Counted from the first letter of the stretch, positions 50,121-58,373 are shown. The stretch: DNA of 64,000 nucleotides from DASZBR01 sp035943935 (GCA_035943935.1 DASZBR010000005.1:62001-126000), one strand, 5' to 3'. The notes: generated by a model not told the origin, from the sequence alone. Translations and numbers: made by a program.

Positions 50121-50708
50121 ATGAATATTCAACCTTTATTAAGTATCGTCAAAAAAACAGTGGTAATAGCCGGTCTTGGCTTTGCTAGCATAAGCCCCGC
50201 GTTAGCGGCTAATGACTATCAGGCCATCAATACCCCCCATTATTTGCAGATGGGCAAAGTACTGCACGGCGATGAAGTATCAGACCAAACCGCGCAAGTC
50301 GTTGCGCAAGAAGCGAGAAATTTCTTGGGTTATTACCATCAATTATTGCTAAAACAGGATGTCGACGGCATTGCTAAAATATGGACACAAGATGGCCTAT
50401 TAATGATGCCAACGTGGGCAGTGGCTTCTAAGAGTAATGGCCTGCTTCAGAAAGACTACACGGCTGTTTTTAATGCCATCACCATTGATTCTTCTCCAGA
50501 GTTTATGCAAATCAATGTGCTGACGCCTACGCATGTGATTGTCACGCTCAATGCTATCGGAATTGAGACGGTTAAAAAGACGGGTGAGCGACACTTGGAT
50601 CCAAACCGTGAAATATTTATTCTGGCCAAAATAAATGGCGAGTGGAAAATTCAATATTACATGTTTAACCAACGTGTAGAAGAACCCATGATCAATAAAT
50701 CTAAATAA
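50121..50708 (+). CDS. Secreted NTF2-like protein
   Basis: A 195-residue protein with a Sec signal peptide (MNIQPLLSIVKKTVVIAGLG, cleavage expected after SPALA near residue 29). The mature part has an NTF2/SnoaL-like pattern: EARNFLGYYHQLLLKQDVDG, IWTQDGLLMMPTW, and the closing IFILAKINGEWKIQYYMFNQ. It is probably periplasmic. It is the first gene of a same-strand series leading into the bufferin and YceI genes. Function unknown. GAGGAAAATT precedes the ATG. Confidence 0.75.
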   Translation: MNIQPLLSIVKKTVVIAGLGFASISPALAANDYQAINTPHYLQMGKVLHGDEVSDQTAQVVAQEARNFLGYYHQLLLKQDVDGIAKIWTQDGLLMMPTWAVASKSNGLLQKDYTAVFNAITIDSSPEFMQINVLTPTHVIVTLNAIGIETVKKTGERHLDPNREIFILAKINGEWKIQYYMFNQRVEEPMINKSK

Positions 50709-50721
50709 GCTATAAATTATA

Positions 50722-51876
50722 ATGAAAAATATATTTTATGTAACTTGTTTTAGTTTTTTACTGTCTTTATCGACCCCGGCAGTTTCTCTCACTGTCAGCA
50801 ATCGTGCTGCGTTATTAGACGCTGTCGGGTCACAGGTTCAGACGATAGAAATTCAGGGGAGCATTAAAAATCTTGATTCTTTCACACTTAAACCCGGGCA
50901 GGCTCTTATCGGAATAGGACATGCGAAGCTTACATTTAATATTAACCAAGATGGCCTTAGGTTAAGCAAAAATAATACTATAAAAAATATTAGCATTATT
51001 GTTGAACCCACTAAAAAAGCCATTTCCAATGTAACAACCCATGCTTCGTTAGGAAATATCTATCTTGATCATCTTACTGTTACGGGACAGATTCAATTTT
51101 TGGCAAAAGATGCGGTGCAAGATGCGAATATTGATGTGCGTCATGTTGTGATCACTCAATTTGACAGTCGTTTTTCCTCCACGATCTCAAAATATGGAAT
51201 ACAGGCATTTCAAGGAGCCATGACCATTTGGAATCAACAACACAATCCCAATAGCAAAATGAATGTGGCCATTCAAGGTCTCACTGTTGGAGCAGTGCGA
51301 GCACCTTCTCAAAGCTCAGGACTTTTTCTGGCTGGGACGATTCAGGGTGGTCAGGTTCATGCGGTTTCAATAAAAACAGATCGCATCGTTATTCGCGGTA
51401 TCGATAAAAAACGCGATAAGCTTTTAGCCAGTGGAATATTCAATCTTAATAATTCAACCATAGATACGCTGGATATCAACCAACCGATTATGACTCAAGA
51501 CGATTACGCCTTGGGATTTGATAATTGGGGGAATATTCAATCCTTTCGCCTTAATGAAACAATAGAAACAACAGGAAAAAATAGTAACGCGATGGTTAAT
51601 TTAGGCAATATCTCAACAGCAATAATCGATGCGCCGATCTTTACAAAAGGGTTGGGCGCGCGTGGATTTAGCAATTACGGCGTAATCCATAAAGCTACCA
51701 TCAACAAAAATATCACCACGTATGGTAATGGCGCCATCGGTCTGCAAAATTTGGGGAGCATAAAACATTTGGTCATCTCTGGAATTATTCGTACTCATGG
51801 CGGCCAAGCTAAAGTCCTTCAGTTGGGGAAATTTAAACTGTTAAACGCTGACGCGATAGAGTTTGTGTCACACTAA
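50722..51876 (+). CDS. Secreted beta-helix-like protein
   Basis: A 384-residue protein with signal peptide MKNIFYVTCFSFLLSLSTPA (cleavage near VS-LT). The mature protein has regularly spaced short strands with Asn/Ile/Gly patterns (FDNWGNIQSFRLNETIETTG, NAMVNLGNISTAIIDAPIFT, FSNYGVIHKATINKNITTYG). That is consistent with a right-handed beta-helix of the pectin-lyase-like or autotransporter-passenger type. There is no C-terminal translocator, so it is likely periplasmic or released. It starts 13 bases after the previous gene. Confidence 0.6.
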   Translation: MKNIFYVTCFSFLLSLSTPAVSLTVSNRAALLDAVGSQVQTIEIQGSIKNLDSFTLKPGQALIGIGHAKLTFNINQDGLRLSKNNTIKNISIIVEPTKKAISNVTTHASLGNIYLDHLTVTGQIQFLAKDAVQDANIDVRHVVITQFDSRFSSTISKYGIQAFQGAMTIWNQQHNPNSKMNVAIQGLTVGAVRAPSQSSGLFLAGTIQGGQVHAVSIKTDRIVIRGIDKKRDKLLASGIFNLNNSTIDTLDINQPIMTQDDYALGFDNWGNIQSFRLNETIETTGKNSNAMVNLGNISTAIIDAPIFTKGLGARGFSNYGVIHKATINKNITTYGNGAIGLQNLGSIKHLVISGIIRTHGGQAKVLQLGKFKLLNADAIEFVSH

Positions 51877-51920
51877 TAAAATATGGTACAAATTATTACA
51901 CCTCAATAGGGAGTAGGACG

Positions 51921-52187
51921 ATGACTTACAAAGACGCTGTAATTCAATTCATGGTAGCCAGTATTTTAGTGTTGAATATGACACAAGCGCTTGCAGCAAC
52001 ACCCGCGACATCTCAAAAAGGTATGGAAAAATGCTATGGCATTTCCAAGGCGGGAATGAATGATTGCCAAACGGCTAATGGTTCTTGCGCAGGTTCTGCT
52101 GTAAAAGATCATCAACGCGATGCGTTTATTTTTCTTCCCAAAGGTATTTGTAACCGTATCGTGGGCGGAGAGCTGACAGCCAAGTGA
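51921..52187 (+). CDS. BufA1-type bufferin precursor (DUF2282)
   Basis: An 88-residue DUF2282 protein. A signal segment precedes an A-L-A-A site near residue 26. The mature part has the four family cysteines: MEKCYGISKAGMNDCQTANG, SCAGSAVK and PKGICNRIVGG (Cys38, 49, 56, 77). DUF2282 proteins are bufferins, ribosomally made periplasmic copper-chelating peptides whose Cys residues are modified by a DUF692 (MNIO) enzyme. Here the next gene is DUF2063-like and no DUF692 gene is present. Confidence 0.88.
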   Translation: MTYKDAVIQFMVASILVLNMTQALAATPATSQKGMEKCYGISKAGMNDCQTANGSCAGSAVKDHQRDAFIFLPKGICNRIVGGELTAK

Positions 52188-52681
52188 GACAATTGCAACA
52201 GGATTTTGTGGGGGCTATTCTTAACGGCTCCCATAAAATTTACCACAATAATTTTTTGGTTTCACACACCAAAGCATTACGCGAAATTTACCCAGCCGTA
52301 TATAGATTAATTGGCCAAGAGTGTTTTGAAAATACAGCAGCAGTTTATATCCCTCAGCATTTATCAGAGTCTTATAAACTTCAAGATTACGGCAAATTAT
52401 TTCCGGATTTTTTGCAAAAATTTCTACCCTTGCAGTCATTGCCGTATTTATCAGACGTTGCGCGTTTAGAGTGGGCCATCCATGAAATTTTTTATGAAAA
52501 AGATGATATGCTTTCAGCCACACGGTTTATAAATTCTGTTTATCCGGTATTATCCATTTGGGAATTATGTCGTGAGGAAGAGTCAGAAAAAACACTGGAT
52601 CTTTCAAAAGGCGGCGAAAATATTTTGTTACGACGTAAAAATCGCGAGATTGTTTTTATTCATATAGGGGAGAGTCAATGA
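52184..52681 (+). CDS. BufC-like protein (DUF2063 N-terminal domain), shortened
   Basis: A 165-residue protein starting at GTG 52184, overlapping the bufferin stop (GTGA). The N-terminal 110 residues match DUF2063: LQQDFVGAILNGSHKIYHNN, ALREIYPAVYRLIGQECFEN, LSDVARLEWAIHEIFYEKD. In bufferin operons this protein partners the MNIO maturase. It is shorter than the usual ~250 residues, with a trimmed C-terminal domain. It overlaps the YceI gene start by four bases, so all are coupled. Confidence 0.8.
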   Translation: MRQLQQDFVGAILNGSHKIYHNNFLVSHTKALREIYPAVYRLIGQECFENTAAVYIPQHLSESYKLQDYGKLFPDFLQKFLPLQSLPYLSDVARLEWAIHEIFYEKDDMLSATRFINSVYPVLSIWELCREEESEKTLDLSKGGENILLRRKNREIVFIHIGESQ

Positions 52682-53250
52682 AACGCATTATTTTTATGGT
52701 TTTATTTTTGTGGACAGGATTTGCATATGCCGCTGCTGAGAATTACACACTGGATCCGATGCATACGTATGTGCAATGGCACATCAGTCATTTTGGATTT
52801 TCCTATCCCTCGGGAAAATGGATGGTTAAAAGCGGAACGCTAGTATTAGACAAAGCAAAACCCCAAGACAGCAAAGTTAACGCGACGATTCAAGTGGATA
52901 CATTGGTGACAGGTATTCCTGAATTGGATAAACATTTAACCGCTCCGCTATTTTTTGATGTAACGAAATATCCCACCGCAACTTTCGTGAGCAATAAAGT
53001 AACCCTTACTGGAAAAGATACCGCAAAAGTTCAGGGTATATTAACATTGCATGGTGTTTCTAAACCCGTGGTATTAAATGTCAAATTAAACAAAGCCGAA
53101 GTCAGTCCTATTACGGATAAACAAACCGCAGGATTTAGTGCAACGGCGATGATTAAACGATCAGATTTTGGTATTACCGCCTATTCACCAGGGTTGGGTG
53201 ATGACGTTCAATTGGATATTCAAGCTGAGGCAATCGTTGATGCTCATTAA
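52678..53250 (+). CDS. YceI-family periplasmic protein, copy 1
   Basis: A 190-residue lipocalin-like YceI protein with a signal peptide (MKRIIFMVLFLWTGFAYAAA). Family markers: YTLDPMHTYVQWHISHFGFS, TATFVSNKVTLTGKDTAKVQ, GILTLHGVSKPVVLNVKLNK and KRSDFGITAYSPGLGDDVQL. YceI proteins bind isoprenoids such as ubiquinone in the periplasm. The ATG shares four bases with the DUF2063 gene stop. The cytochrome b561 gene starts within its last 11 bases. Confidence 0.92.
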   Translation: MKRIIFMVLFLWTGFAYAAAENYTLDPMHTYVQWHISHFGFSYPSGKWMVKSGTLVLDKAKPQDSKVNATIQVDTLVTGIPELDKHLTAPLFFDVTKYPTATFVSNKVTLTGKDTAKVQGILTLHGVSKPVVLNVKLNKAEVSPITDKQTAGFSATAMIKRSDFGITAYSPGLGDDVQLDIQAEAIVDAH

Positions 53251-53776
53251 AAATACCCAAACTCAATATGGCATTGTGAATAAATTCCTTCACTGGCTTA
53301 TGGCGTTGATTATTATTGGCATGTTGGCGTTAGGTCTTTATATGTCAGATCTGCCCATCAGCGAATTAAAATTGCGGTTATATGGCATCCATAAAGAGTT
53401 TGGTATTTTAATTCTGATGTTGGTGATGTTCAGAATCGTATGGCGTATCGGAAATATTGTTCCGTTGCTACCTCCTACGATTCCGGCGTGGCAAAAATTT
53501 GCAGCACATGCTGTTCATTGGATGTTATATGGCTTTATGTTTGCGATGCCCATAACAGGATGGTTAATGACGTCAGCTGCAGGACTTCCGCCATCGTTCT
53601 TTGGTTTATTTACACTGCCGAGTTTGATTGCACCCAATGATGCTTTATTTAAATTATTTATAGAAATTCATACATGGCTTGCGTATGGATTGATCGCTAC
53701 TTTTGGTGCACATGTGGGTGCGGCGTTGAAGCACCAGTTTATTAACAAAGATGATGTATTGAGGAGAATGCTCTGA
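53240..53776 (+). CDS. Cytochrome b561-family membrane protein
   Basis: A 178-residue four-helix di-heme cytochrome. Heme-ligand His residues are in VNKFLHWLMALIIIG, LRLYGIHKEFGILIL, FAAHAVHWMLYGFM and FIEIHTWLAYGLIA. Start ATG 53240 lies inside the YceI gene (11-base overlap). These cytochromes transfer electrons between the quinone pool and periplasmic acceptors and are often encoded next to yceI. The gene ends TGATG into the second YceI gene, so the three form one coupled unit. Confidence 0.92.
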   Translation: MLIKNTQTQYGIVNKFLHWLMALIIIGMLALGLYMSDLPISELKLRLYGIHKEFGILILMLVMFRIVWRIGNIVPLLPPTIPAWQKFAAHAVHWMLYGFMFAMPITGWLMTSAAGLPPSFFGLFTLPSLIAPNDALFKLFIEIHTWLAYGLIATFGAHVGAALKHQFINKDDVLRRML

Positions 53777-54336
53777 TGAAAAAATTACTATCCGGTTTAG
53801 CGTTATTGGCACTACCTATGATTTCTTTTGCAGCGGTTCCTTCATGGAATATTGTTCCCTCACAAAGTAGTTTGAGTTTTTCTGCCACACAAAATGGCGC
53901 GCCAGTGAAGGGCGAATTTAAAACATTTACAGGTGATATACAGGGTACTCCTGAAGATTTGAAAAATAGCCATGTAAAAATTATGGTTGATTTGGGTTCT
54001 GTGTCGACGACAGATAAAGATGTCAGCAATACGCTTAAGACAGCCGATTGGTTTGATATTACGCATTTTCCTAAAGCGACCTTTATCGCCGATAATTTCA
54101 CAAAAACAGGAGGTAATACCTATACTGCAGCCGGTAAATTAACCATTCGAGATAAAACTATTCCAGTGACATTGAATTTTGTGCTGAAAGATTATTCTGG
54201 TAATACACTAGATATTACGGGAACAACAACGTTACAACGCACAGCATTTGGTGTTGGTCAGGGTGACTGGTCAAAAACTGACTCTATCAAGGATAAAGTA
54301 GCCGTTCAATTTACGCTAAAAGCTTCAAAAGCGTAA
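53776..54336 (+). CDS. YceI-family periplasmic protein, copy 2
   Basis: A 186-residue YceI protein with signal peptide MKKLLSGLALLALPMISFAA. The mature sequence shows WNIVPSQSSLSFSATQNGAP, VKGEFKTFTGDI, LKTADWFDITHFPKATFIAD and TTLQRTAFGVGQGDW. It is only distantly similar to copy 1, so this is not a recent duplication. The start overlaps the cytochrome stop. A TTACGCT/AGCGTAA hairpin (54311-54336) covers its last codons. Confidence 0.92.
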   Translation: MKKLLSGLALLALPMISFAAVPSWNIVPSQSSLSFSATQNGAPVKGEFKTFTGDIQGTPEDLKNSHVKIMVDLGSVSTTDKDVSNTLKTADWFDITHFPKATFIADNFTKTGGNTYTAAGKLTIRDKTIPVTLNFVLKDYSGNTLDITGTTTLQRTAFGVGQGDWSKTDSIKDKVAVQFTLKASKA

Positions 54337-54345
54337 AGGAAGGCG

Positions 54346-54351
54346 TATAAT
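54346..54351 (+). promoter_or_regulatory. -10 element before the 54391 gene
   Basis: A consensus TATAAT in GGCGTATAATGCC, 39 bases before the ATG at 54391. No clear -35 is visible at normal spacing, so this is a tentative promoter separating this gene from the YceI unit. Confidence 0.4.
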
Positions 54352-54390
54352 GCCCATTGCTGTGTTATGTAACTAATGAGAGGTTTTTAA

Positions 54391-54885
54391 ATGGTATTTC
54401 GAAAGTTAAACTTTTTTGAGCAGGCTAAGCCGCTCACGAAAGAAGAAAAATTTAAATTAGATCTAAAATCAGAAGTCACTCATGTATTTCAGCTTCAAGA
54501 CAGCCAAGATCGTTTTGCTTCTCTTTATTTCAATGAACTCTATGATGATAGAGAGCGGATTATTTCTGCTGCAATGGGAAGCTTTTTAGATTCTCCTGCA
54601 GAAGAAGTTGCTAAAAATGCTGTTGCGCATTTAGCTAATCCTCACGCTGAAATGGCTGCTCTAAAAATTGGTGTGGTGGGTACTTCATTGGTACAAAATC
54701 CTGCAGTTATTGATCGTCTTCATGATTCAAAATTTCATGCTCGTTTGGTAGGTCGAACTGAGATAGAAGGGCGTATTCTCGGGAGTTTAATTGAGAGAGA
54801 ATTTGGATATGATAAACAGGCTCAAGAAAATTTAAATGGCTTGATCACGGATATCCAAACTGCAACGGTTAAGCCGCGTCGTTAA
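54391..54885 (+). CDS. Hypothetical helical protein
   Basis: A 164-residue mostly helical protein that I do not recognise (MVFRKLNFFEQAKPLTKEEK, LQDSQDRFASLYFNELYDDR, VAHLANPHAEMAALKIGVVG). There is no signal peptide or membrane helix, so it should be cytoplasmic or exported by a non-Sec route. TGAGAGGT lies ahead of the ATG. Its last 17 bases overlap the convergent STAS-like gene. Codon use looks like its neighbours. Confidence 0.6.
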   Translation: MVFRKLNFFEQAKPLTKEEKFKLDLKSEVTHVFQLQDSQDRFASLYFNELYDDRERIISAAMGSFLDSPAEEVAKNAVAHLANPHAEMAALKIGVVGTSLVQNPAVIDRLHDSKFHARLVGRTEIEGRILGSLIEREFGYDKQAQENLNGLITDIQTATVKPRR

Positions 54886-55168
54886 ACCGTCTTGTCATAA
54901 TATGCGTTAATAGTGATTTTAGGGTCGGCGAAATATTTTCTAATGTAATTTTGTTCGTAAATATTTCCCGGCCCATATTTTCGCCTAATACTCCCAAACA
55001 TTCGTCGATAAAAGAAACGGTAATTTGCGTATGCGCGAAATCCAGTGCTAATTTTTCATGGGTTTTTAACAACTGAATTAATTTCTCGCGGGCCTGAATA
55101 CCCTCGGCTCGTGTAGAAGTATGCTTGAAAGTATCAGAAATACTGAGTTTAAAAATCGAAGTCTTCAT
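54869..55168 (-). CDS. STAS-like protein (DUF4325 type)
   Basis: A 99-residue protein: IFKLSISDTFKHTSTRAEGI, QAREKLIQLLKTHEKLALDF, AHTQITVSFIDECLGVLGEN. The pattern TxSFxDECxG is the DUF4325 hallmark, and the fold is related to anti-sigma-factor antagonists. ATG 55168 follows AAGGGTTATACTA; an upstream in-frame ATG (55207) would overlap the ATPase gene more. It overlaps the GHKL gene by 20 bases, and the two are probably a functional pair in which the ATPase phosphorylates or binds the STAS-like partner. Confidence 0.72.
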   Translation of the reverse strand: MKTSIFKLSISDTFKHTSTRAEGIQAREKLIQLLKTHEKLALDFAHTQITVSFIDECLGVLGENMGREIFTNKITLENISPTLKSLLTHIMTRRFNDAA

Positions 55169-56012
55169 TAGTATAACCCTTGGGCAGTGGCCATTTATTA
55201 AAAACATCCGCGGAATCTAATGCGCGGTCCGTATTCAGCTCCAGTAGGATAAGCGTACCATGCCAAGGAAGTTCGCAATACTGCTTGTGTGGTTTTTTTT
55301 CACAGCTTTGAAATAACTCGCTCTTCGAAATAATAATTAAATTGCCGTTATTTTGCTCTATTAAATCTCGCGCTAAGGTTAAACCATATCCCGTATGGCC
55401 TTTTTGGGGTTTACCGGTAATGCCATATTCTGTCGCTAATTCACAGCAATTTTCGCCATCTAATCGTGAACGTAATTCAGGGTTTTCGCCCAATGAATTT
55501 CTAATACCAATGCCGCTATCGACTAAAGCAATTTGCGCTAATTTTCCATTCGCCCACGGTTGTGCGCAGACTAATCCATGTAGTCCTTGATCAATAGCGG
55601 CGTGCGCAAAGCAATTTTCCAATAATTCTAATAACATACAGCTCAAACTTTCGGCGGACTCTTTATTTGCGCAGTGAGTTTTTAAAATCCCCATGATTTT
55701 TTCAGCGCTATTTTGTACGGTATTAAGCGATTTGAGTGGTTCCATGGGAAAAAAATTACTGGCACGTTTATTTTTAGATATAGCGATGGGTGAGGGCAGT
55801 TCAATCGCATCCCATAATCCCATCGTTGCAGCGTAAGTGGCTAACGCATCAGGAATCTGGATATCTTTTTCTTGGTATCTTTTGAGTTCTAAGGCGAGAG
55901 TTACAAAATGGTATGGTTTGAGGAATTTGGGGCTATAACACGTTCCACCGGTTAGTCCGTTGTTGATATTTTCTATCCATGAGGTAATGTCTTGTACGGA
56001 AGTTTTTTGCAT
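55149..56012 (-). CDS. GHKL (HATPase_c) ATP-binding protein
   Basis: A 287-residue protein with a C-terminal GHKL ATPase domain: N-box MLLELLENCFAHAAIDQG, G1 box ALVDSGIGIRN, G2 region KGHTGYGLTLARDLIEQNNG. There is no histidine-kinase dimerisation helix with phospho-His and no membrane segment, so it resembles anti-sigma kinases rather than sensor kinases. The N-terminal ~100 residues are unassigned. It overlaps the STAS-like gene by 20 bases. Its input and target are unknown. Confidence 0.8.
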   Translation of the reverse strand: MQKTSVQDITSWIENINNGLTGGTCYSPKFLKPYHFVTLALELKRYQEKDIQIPDALATYAATMGLWDAIELPSPIAISKNKRASNFFPMEPLKSLNTVQNSAEKIMGILKTHCANKESAESLSCMLLELLENCFAHAAIDQGLHGLVCAQPWANGKLAQIALVDSGIGIRNSLGENPELRSRLDGENCCELATEYGITGKPQKGHTGYGLTLARDLIEQNNGNLIIISKSELFQSCEKKPHKQYCELPWHGTLILLELNTDRALDSADVFNKWPLPKGYTNEDFDF

Positions 56013-56081
56013 GCGGGAATCATAACAAAAGGGTAAAGCCTCGTCATGTCGCAGAACAAAGATAATATTGAAAATTATAAC

Positions 56082-56117
56082 TAGCCCGGATTAAGCGCGT
56101 AGCGCGAAATCCGGGGA
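56082..56117. repeat. Dispersed palindromic repeat, copy 4
   Basis: TAGCCCGGATTAAGCGCGTA followed by GCGCGAAATCCGGGG. Outer arms GCCCGGAT/ATCCGGG and inner GCGCG/CGCGC pair, giving a long imperfect hairpin. It lies downstream of the helicase stop on the minus strand. Confidence 0.78.
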
Positions 56118-56135
56118 AGACAGATGAGGGAGAGA

Positions 56136-58073
56136 TTACGCTTTATCTTTGTCTTTCTTAAAGTGTCTCTTGAAAGGTTTCTTGGCATCTTTGCTGAAAT
56201 CTTTTTTGACGAAATCACGGCCGCCAAATGTTTTCTTAGGTTTATCACCGAAGTTTCCGCGTTCAGTGTTTCCGCCAAAGCTTTTCTTGGGTTTGTCGCC
56301 AAAGCTTCTTTCGGGTTTATCACCGAAACTTCTCTTAGGTTTATCACCAAAGCTGCGTTTTTCAGATCGTTCGCCGAAACTTCTTTCAGGACGGTCACCA
56401 AAACTTCTTTTAGGTTTATCGCCGAAATTGCCTCTTTCTGAATTTCCTTCGAAACTTCTTTTTGGCTTATCACCAAAGCTGCCTCTTTCAGGACGATCAC
56501 TAAAGCTTCTCTTAGGTTTATCGCCGAAATTGCCTCTTTCTGAATTTCCTTCGAAACTTTTTTTTGGCTTATCACCAAAGCTACCTCTTTCAGGTCGATC
56601 ACCAAAGCTTCTTTTAGGTTTATCACCGAAACTTCTTTCAGGTCTATCACCAAAACTTCTCTTGGGTTTATCGCCGAAATTGCCTCTTTCAGTATTTCCA
56701 CTGAAACTTCTTTTGGGTTTATCACCAAAGCCGCTTCTTTCAGGACGATCACCAAAACTTCGCTTGGGTTTATCACCGAAGCTTCTTTCAGGTTTGTCGC
56801 CAAAACTTCTTTTGGGTTTGTCACCAAAGCTTCTCTTTTGACCACCACCAAAGCTTCGTTTTTGACCACTGCCGCCACCAAAACTTCTTTTATCTCCACG
56901 ACCACCGCCATGACCACCACCGCCACCATGACTTCGGGTTTGTGGTTTTGGCTCTAGGCCCTTAATGGTACTGTGAGGAATAGTCTGAACTGTAAAGCGT
57001 TCGATTTTCTTCAAATTAGGATGATCGCTGGATAATACAAATGAGATGGCAATTCCATCTCTTCCCGCACGACCGGTTCGACCAATACGGTGAACATAAT
57101 CTTCTGCAAACTTCGGTAAATCATAATTAATGACATGTGAGACATCATCGATATCAATTCCGCGTGCTGCAACGTCCGTTGCAATCAAAAATTGAATTTT
57201 GCCGGTTCTAAAATCTGCAATGACTTTGTTACGTTTGCGCTGATTGAGATCGCCATGTAAAGCAGAAACACGATGACCGTCTTGTGTTAAATCACGTACT
57301 AATTTGTCTGCATTACGTTTGGTGGCTGAAAATATGATGGCTTTAAAAATATTTTCTTCAGATAACAAATGCTTTAATAATTTAAATTTATGTTCATTGT
57401 CATTGGCTAAATGAATGCGCTGACTGATGTTATCCAGCGTAACATTGGCGTTTTTGACTTCAATCATATGCGGTGCGCGCAAAATGTTCTGAGAAAGTGA
57501 AATAAGTCGTTTATCCATCGTCGCTGTAAATAACAGGGTCTGGCGTTTTTTAGGGATTTTTGACGCAATGAATTCAACGTCTTCGATAAAGCCCATGTCG
57601 AGCATACGGTCAGCTTCATCTAAAATCAGCATGGAAATACTGGATAAATCGAGATCGCCGCGTTCAATATAATCAATCAATCGTCCCGGTGTTGCGATAA
57701 TAACGTCGACAGGACGGGAAAGTTTACGCTGTTGTTCACGGTATGGCATTCCACCCAAAATACTGACGGTTTTTATCCCAACGCCACTGCCATATTCATT
57801 GGCAACATTATCTGTCTGGCTTGCGAGCTCACGAGTAGGAGCGAGTACTAGAATCTGTGGTTTTTGGCGATTCTTGGATTGGGCAACTCTTTCAATGGCG
57901 GGGAGCATAAATGCGCCCGTTTTTCCCGTTCCAGTGGGCGCTTTTGCAATGACATCTTTCCCGGACAAAATCACAGGAATCGCGTCTTGCTGAATTTGGG
58001 TTGGTGTTGTATGGCCTTTAGCTTTAATCGCTTTAAGGATAAGTGGGGAGAGTTGAAGCTGTTCAAATGACAT
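56136..58073 (-). CDS. DEAD-box RNA helicase with long charged repeat tail
   Basis: A 645-residue helicase. Motifs: Q motif GHTTPTQIQQDAI, Walker A APTGTGKTGA, LAPTRELASQ, TPGRL, LDEADRMLDMG, TATMD, then the second RecA domain with IATDVAARGIDID and HRIGRTGRAG. This is the RhlE-like core (~380 residues). The last ~250 residues are low complexity, first Gly-rich (SHGGGGGHGGGRGD), then 12 copies of GDKPK alternating with RPERS/NSERG units, ending in a Lys-rich stretch. ATG 58073 is used. A 7-bp hairpin lies in its leader (58090-58114). Confidence 0.93.
   Translation of the reverse strand: MSFEQLQLSPLILKAIKAKGHTTPTQIQQDAIPVILSGKDVIAKAPTGTGKTGAFMLPAIERVAQSKNRQKPQILVLAPTRELASQTDNVANEYGSGVGIKTVSILGGMPYREQQRKLSRPVDVIIATPGRLIDYIERGDLDLSSISMLILDEADRMLDMGFIEDVEFIASKIPKKRQTLLFTATMDKRLISLSQNILRAPHMIEVKNANVTLDNISQRIHLANDNEHKFKLLKHLLSEENIFKAIIFSATKRNADKLVRDLTQDGHRVSALHGDLNQRKRNKVIADFRTGKIQFLIATDVAARGIDIDDVSHVINYDLPKFAEDYVHRIGRTGRAGRDGIAISFVLSSDHPNLKKIERFTVQTIPHSTIKGLEPKPQTRSHGGGGGHGGGRGDKRSFGGGSGQKRSFGGGQKRSFGDKPKRSFGDKPERSFGDKPKRSFGDRPERSGFGDKPKRSFSGNTERGNFGDKPKRSFGDRPERSFGDKPKRSFGDRPERGSFGDKPKKSFEGNSERGNFGDKPKRSFSDRPERGSFGDKPKRSFEGNSERGNFGDKPKRSFGDRPERSFGERSEKRSFGDKPKRSFGDKPERSFGDKPKKSFGGNTERGNFGDKPKKTFGGRDFVKKDFSKDAKKPFKRHFKKDKDKA
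56225..56905 (-). repeat. Tandem ~27-30-bp coding repeats in the helicase tail
   Basis: Nearly identical short units encode FGDKPKRS and FGDRPERS alternately, with FSGNTERG/FEGNSERG variants. The repetition keeps several other frames open on both strands, producing long shadow reading frames. Unit number could vary by slippage or recombination. Confidence 0.9.
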
Positions 58074-58160
58074 TATTAATTCCAAAGAGGAAGATGACTA
58101 AGACAGCCATCTTCGACTATTTGGACTAAAAGATCAAGCAAAAACAGAGTTCTTTCAGGT

Positions 58161-58373
58161 TTATTCCACGTTATTGGCTGGCACAATGGTGCTCACCGCG
58201 TGTTTATAAACCATCTGGGTAATCGTATTTTTGAGGTAAAGCACCTCTTCATCAGCGGCGACCAGAATACCGGTTAGCTTGATGCCGTTTCGCATGAAAA
58301 CTGATACGGGCGTTTTTGCCGCAATAAGCTTATTGATGAAAATTTCTTCAGAATGGCTTGCTTCATTAGACAT
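58161..58373 (-). CDS. hfq: Hfq-like RNA chaperone, divergent and tail-less
   Basis: A 70-residue Sm-like protein. The Sm1 part is TPVSVFMRNGIKLTGILVAA and Sm2 is KNTITQMVYKHAVSTIVP, matching Hfq, including the YKHA signature (residues 56-59). The N-terminal helix SEEIFINKLIAAK lacks the canonical QDPFLN segment (Gln8, Asp9) that helps bind uridine ends. The AADEEVLYLKN segment replaces SFDQFVILLKN, and there is no C-terminal tail. It may be the only Hfq or a second divergent copy. It lies between mutT and the helicase gene. Confidence 0.85.
   Translation of the reverse strand: MSNEASHSEEIFINKLIAAKTPVSVFMRNGIKLTGILVAADEEVLYLKNTITQMVYKHAVSTIVPANNVE

Noticed and set aside
56081..56929. Long reading frames on both strands across the helicase tail
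   Set aside because: They are products of the short coding repeats in the helicase gene; their translations are monotonous and have no start signals.
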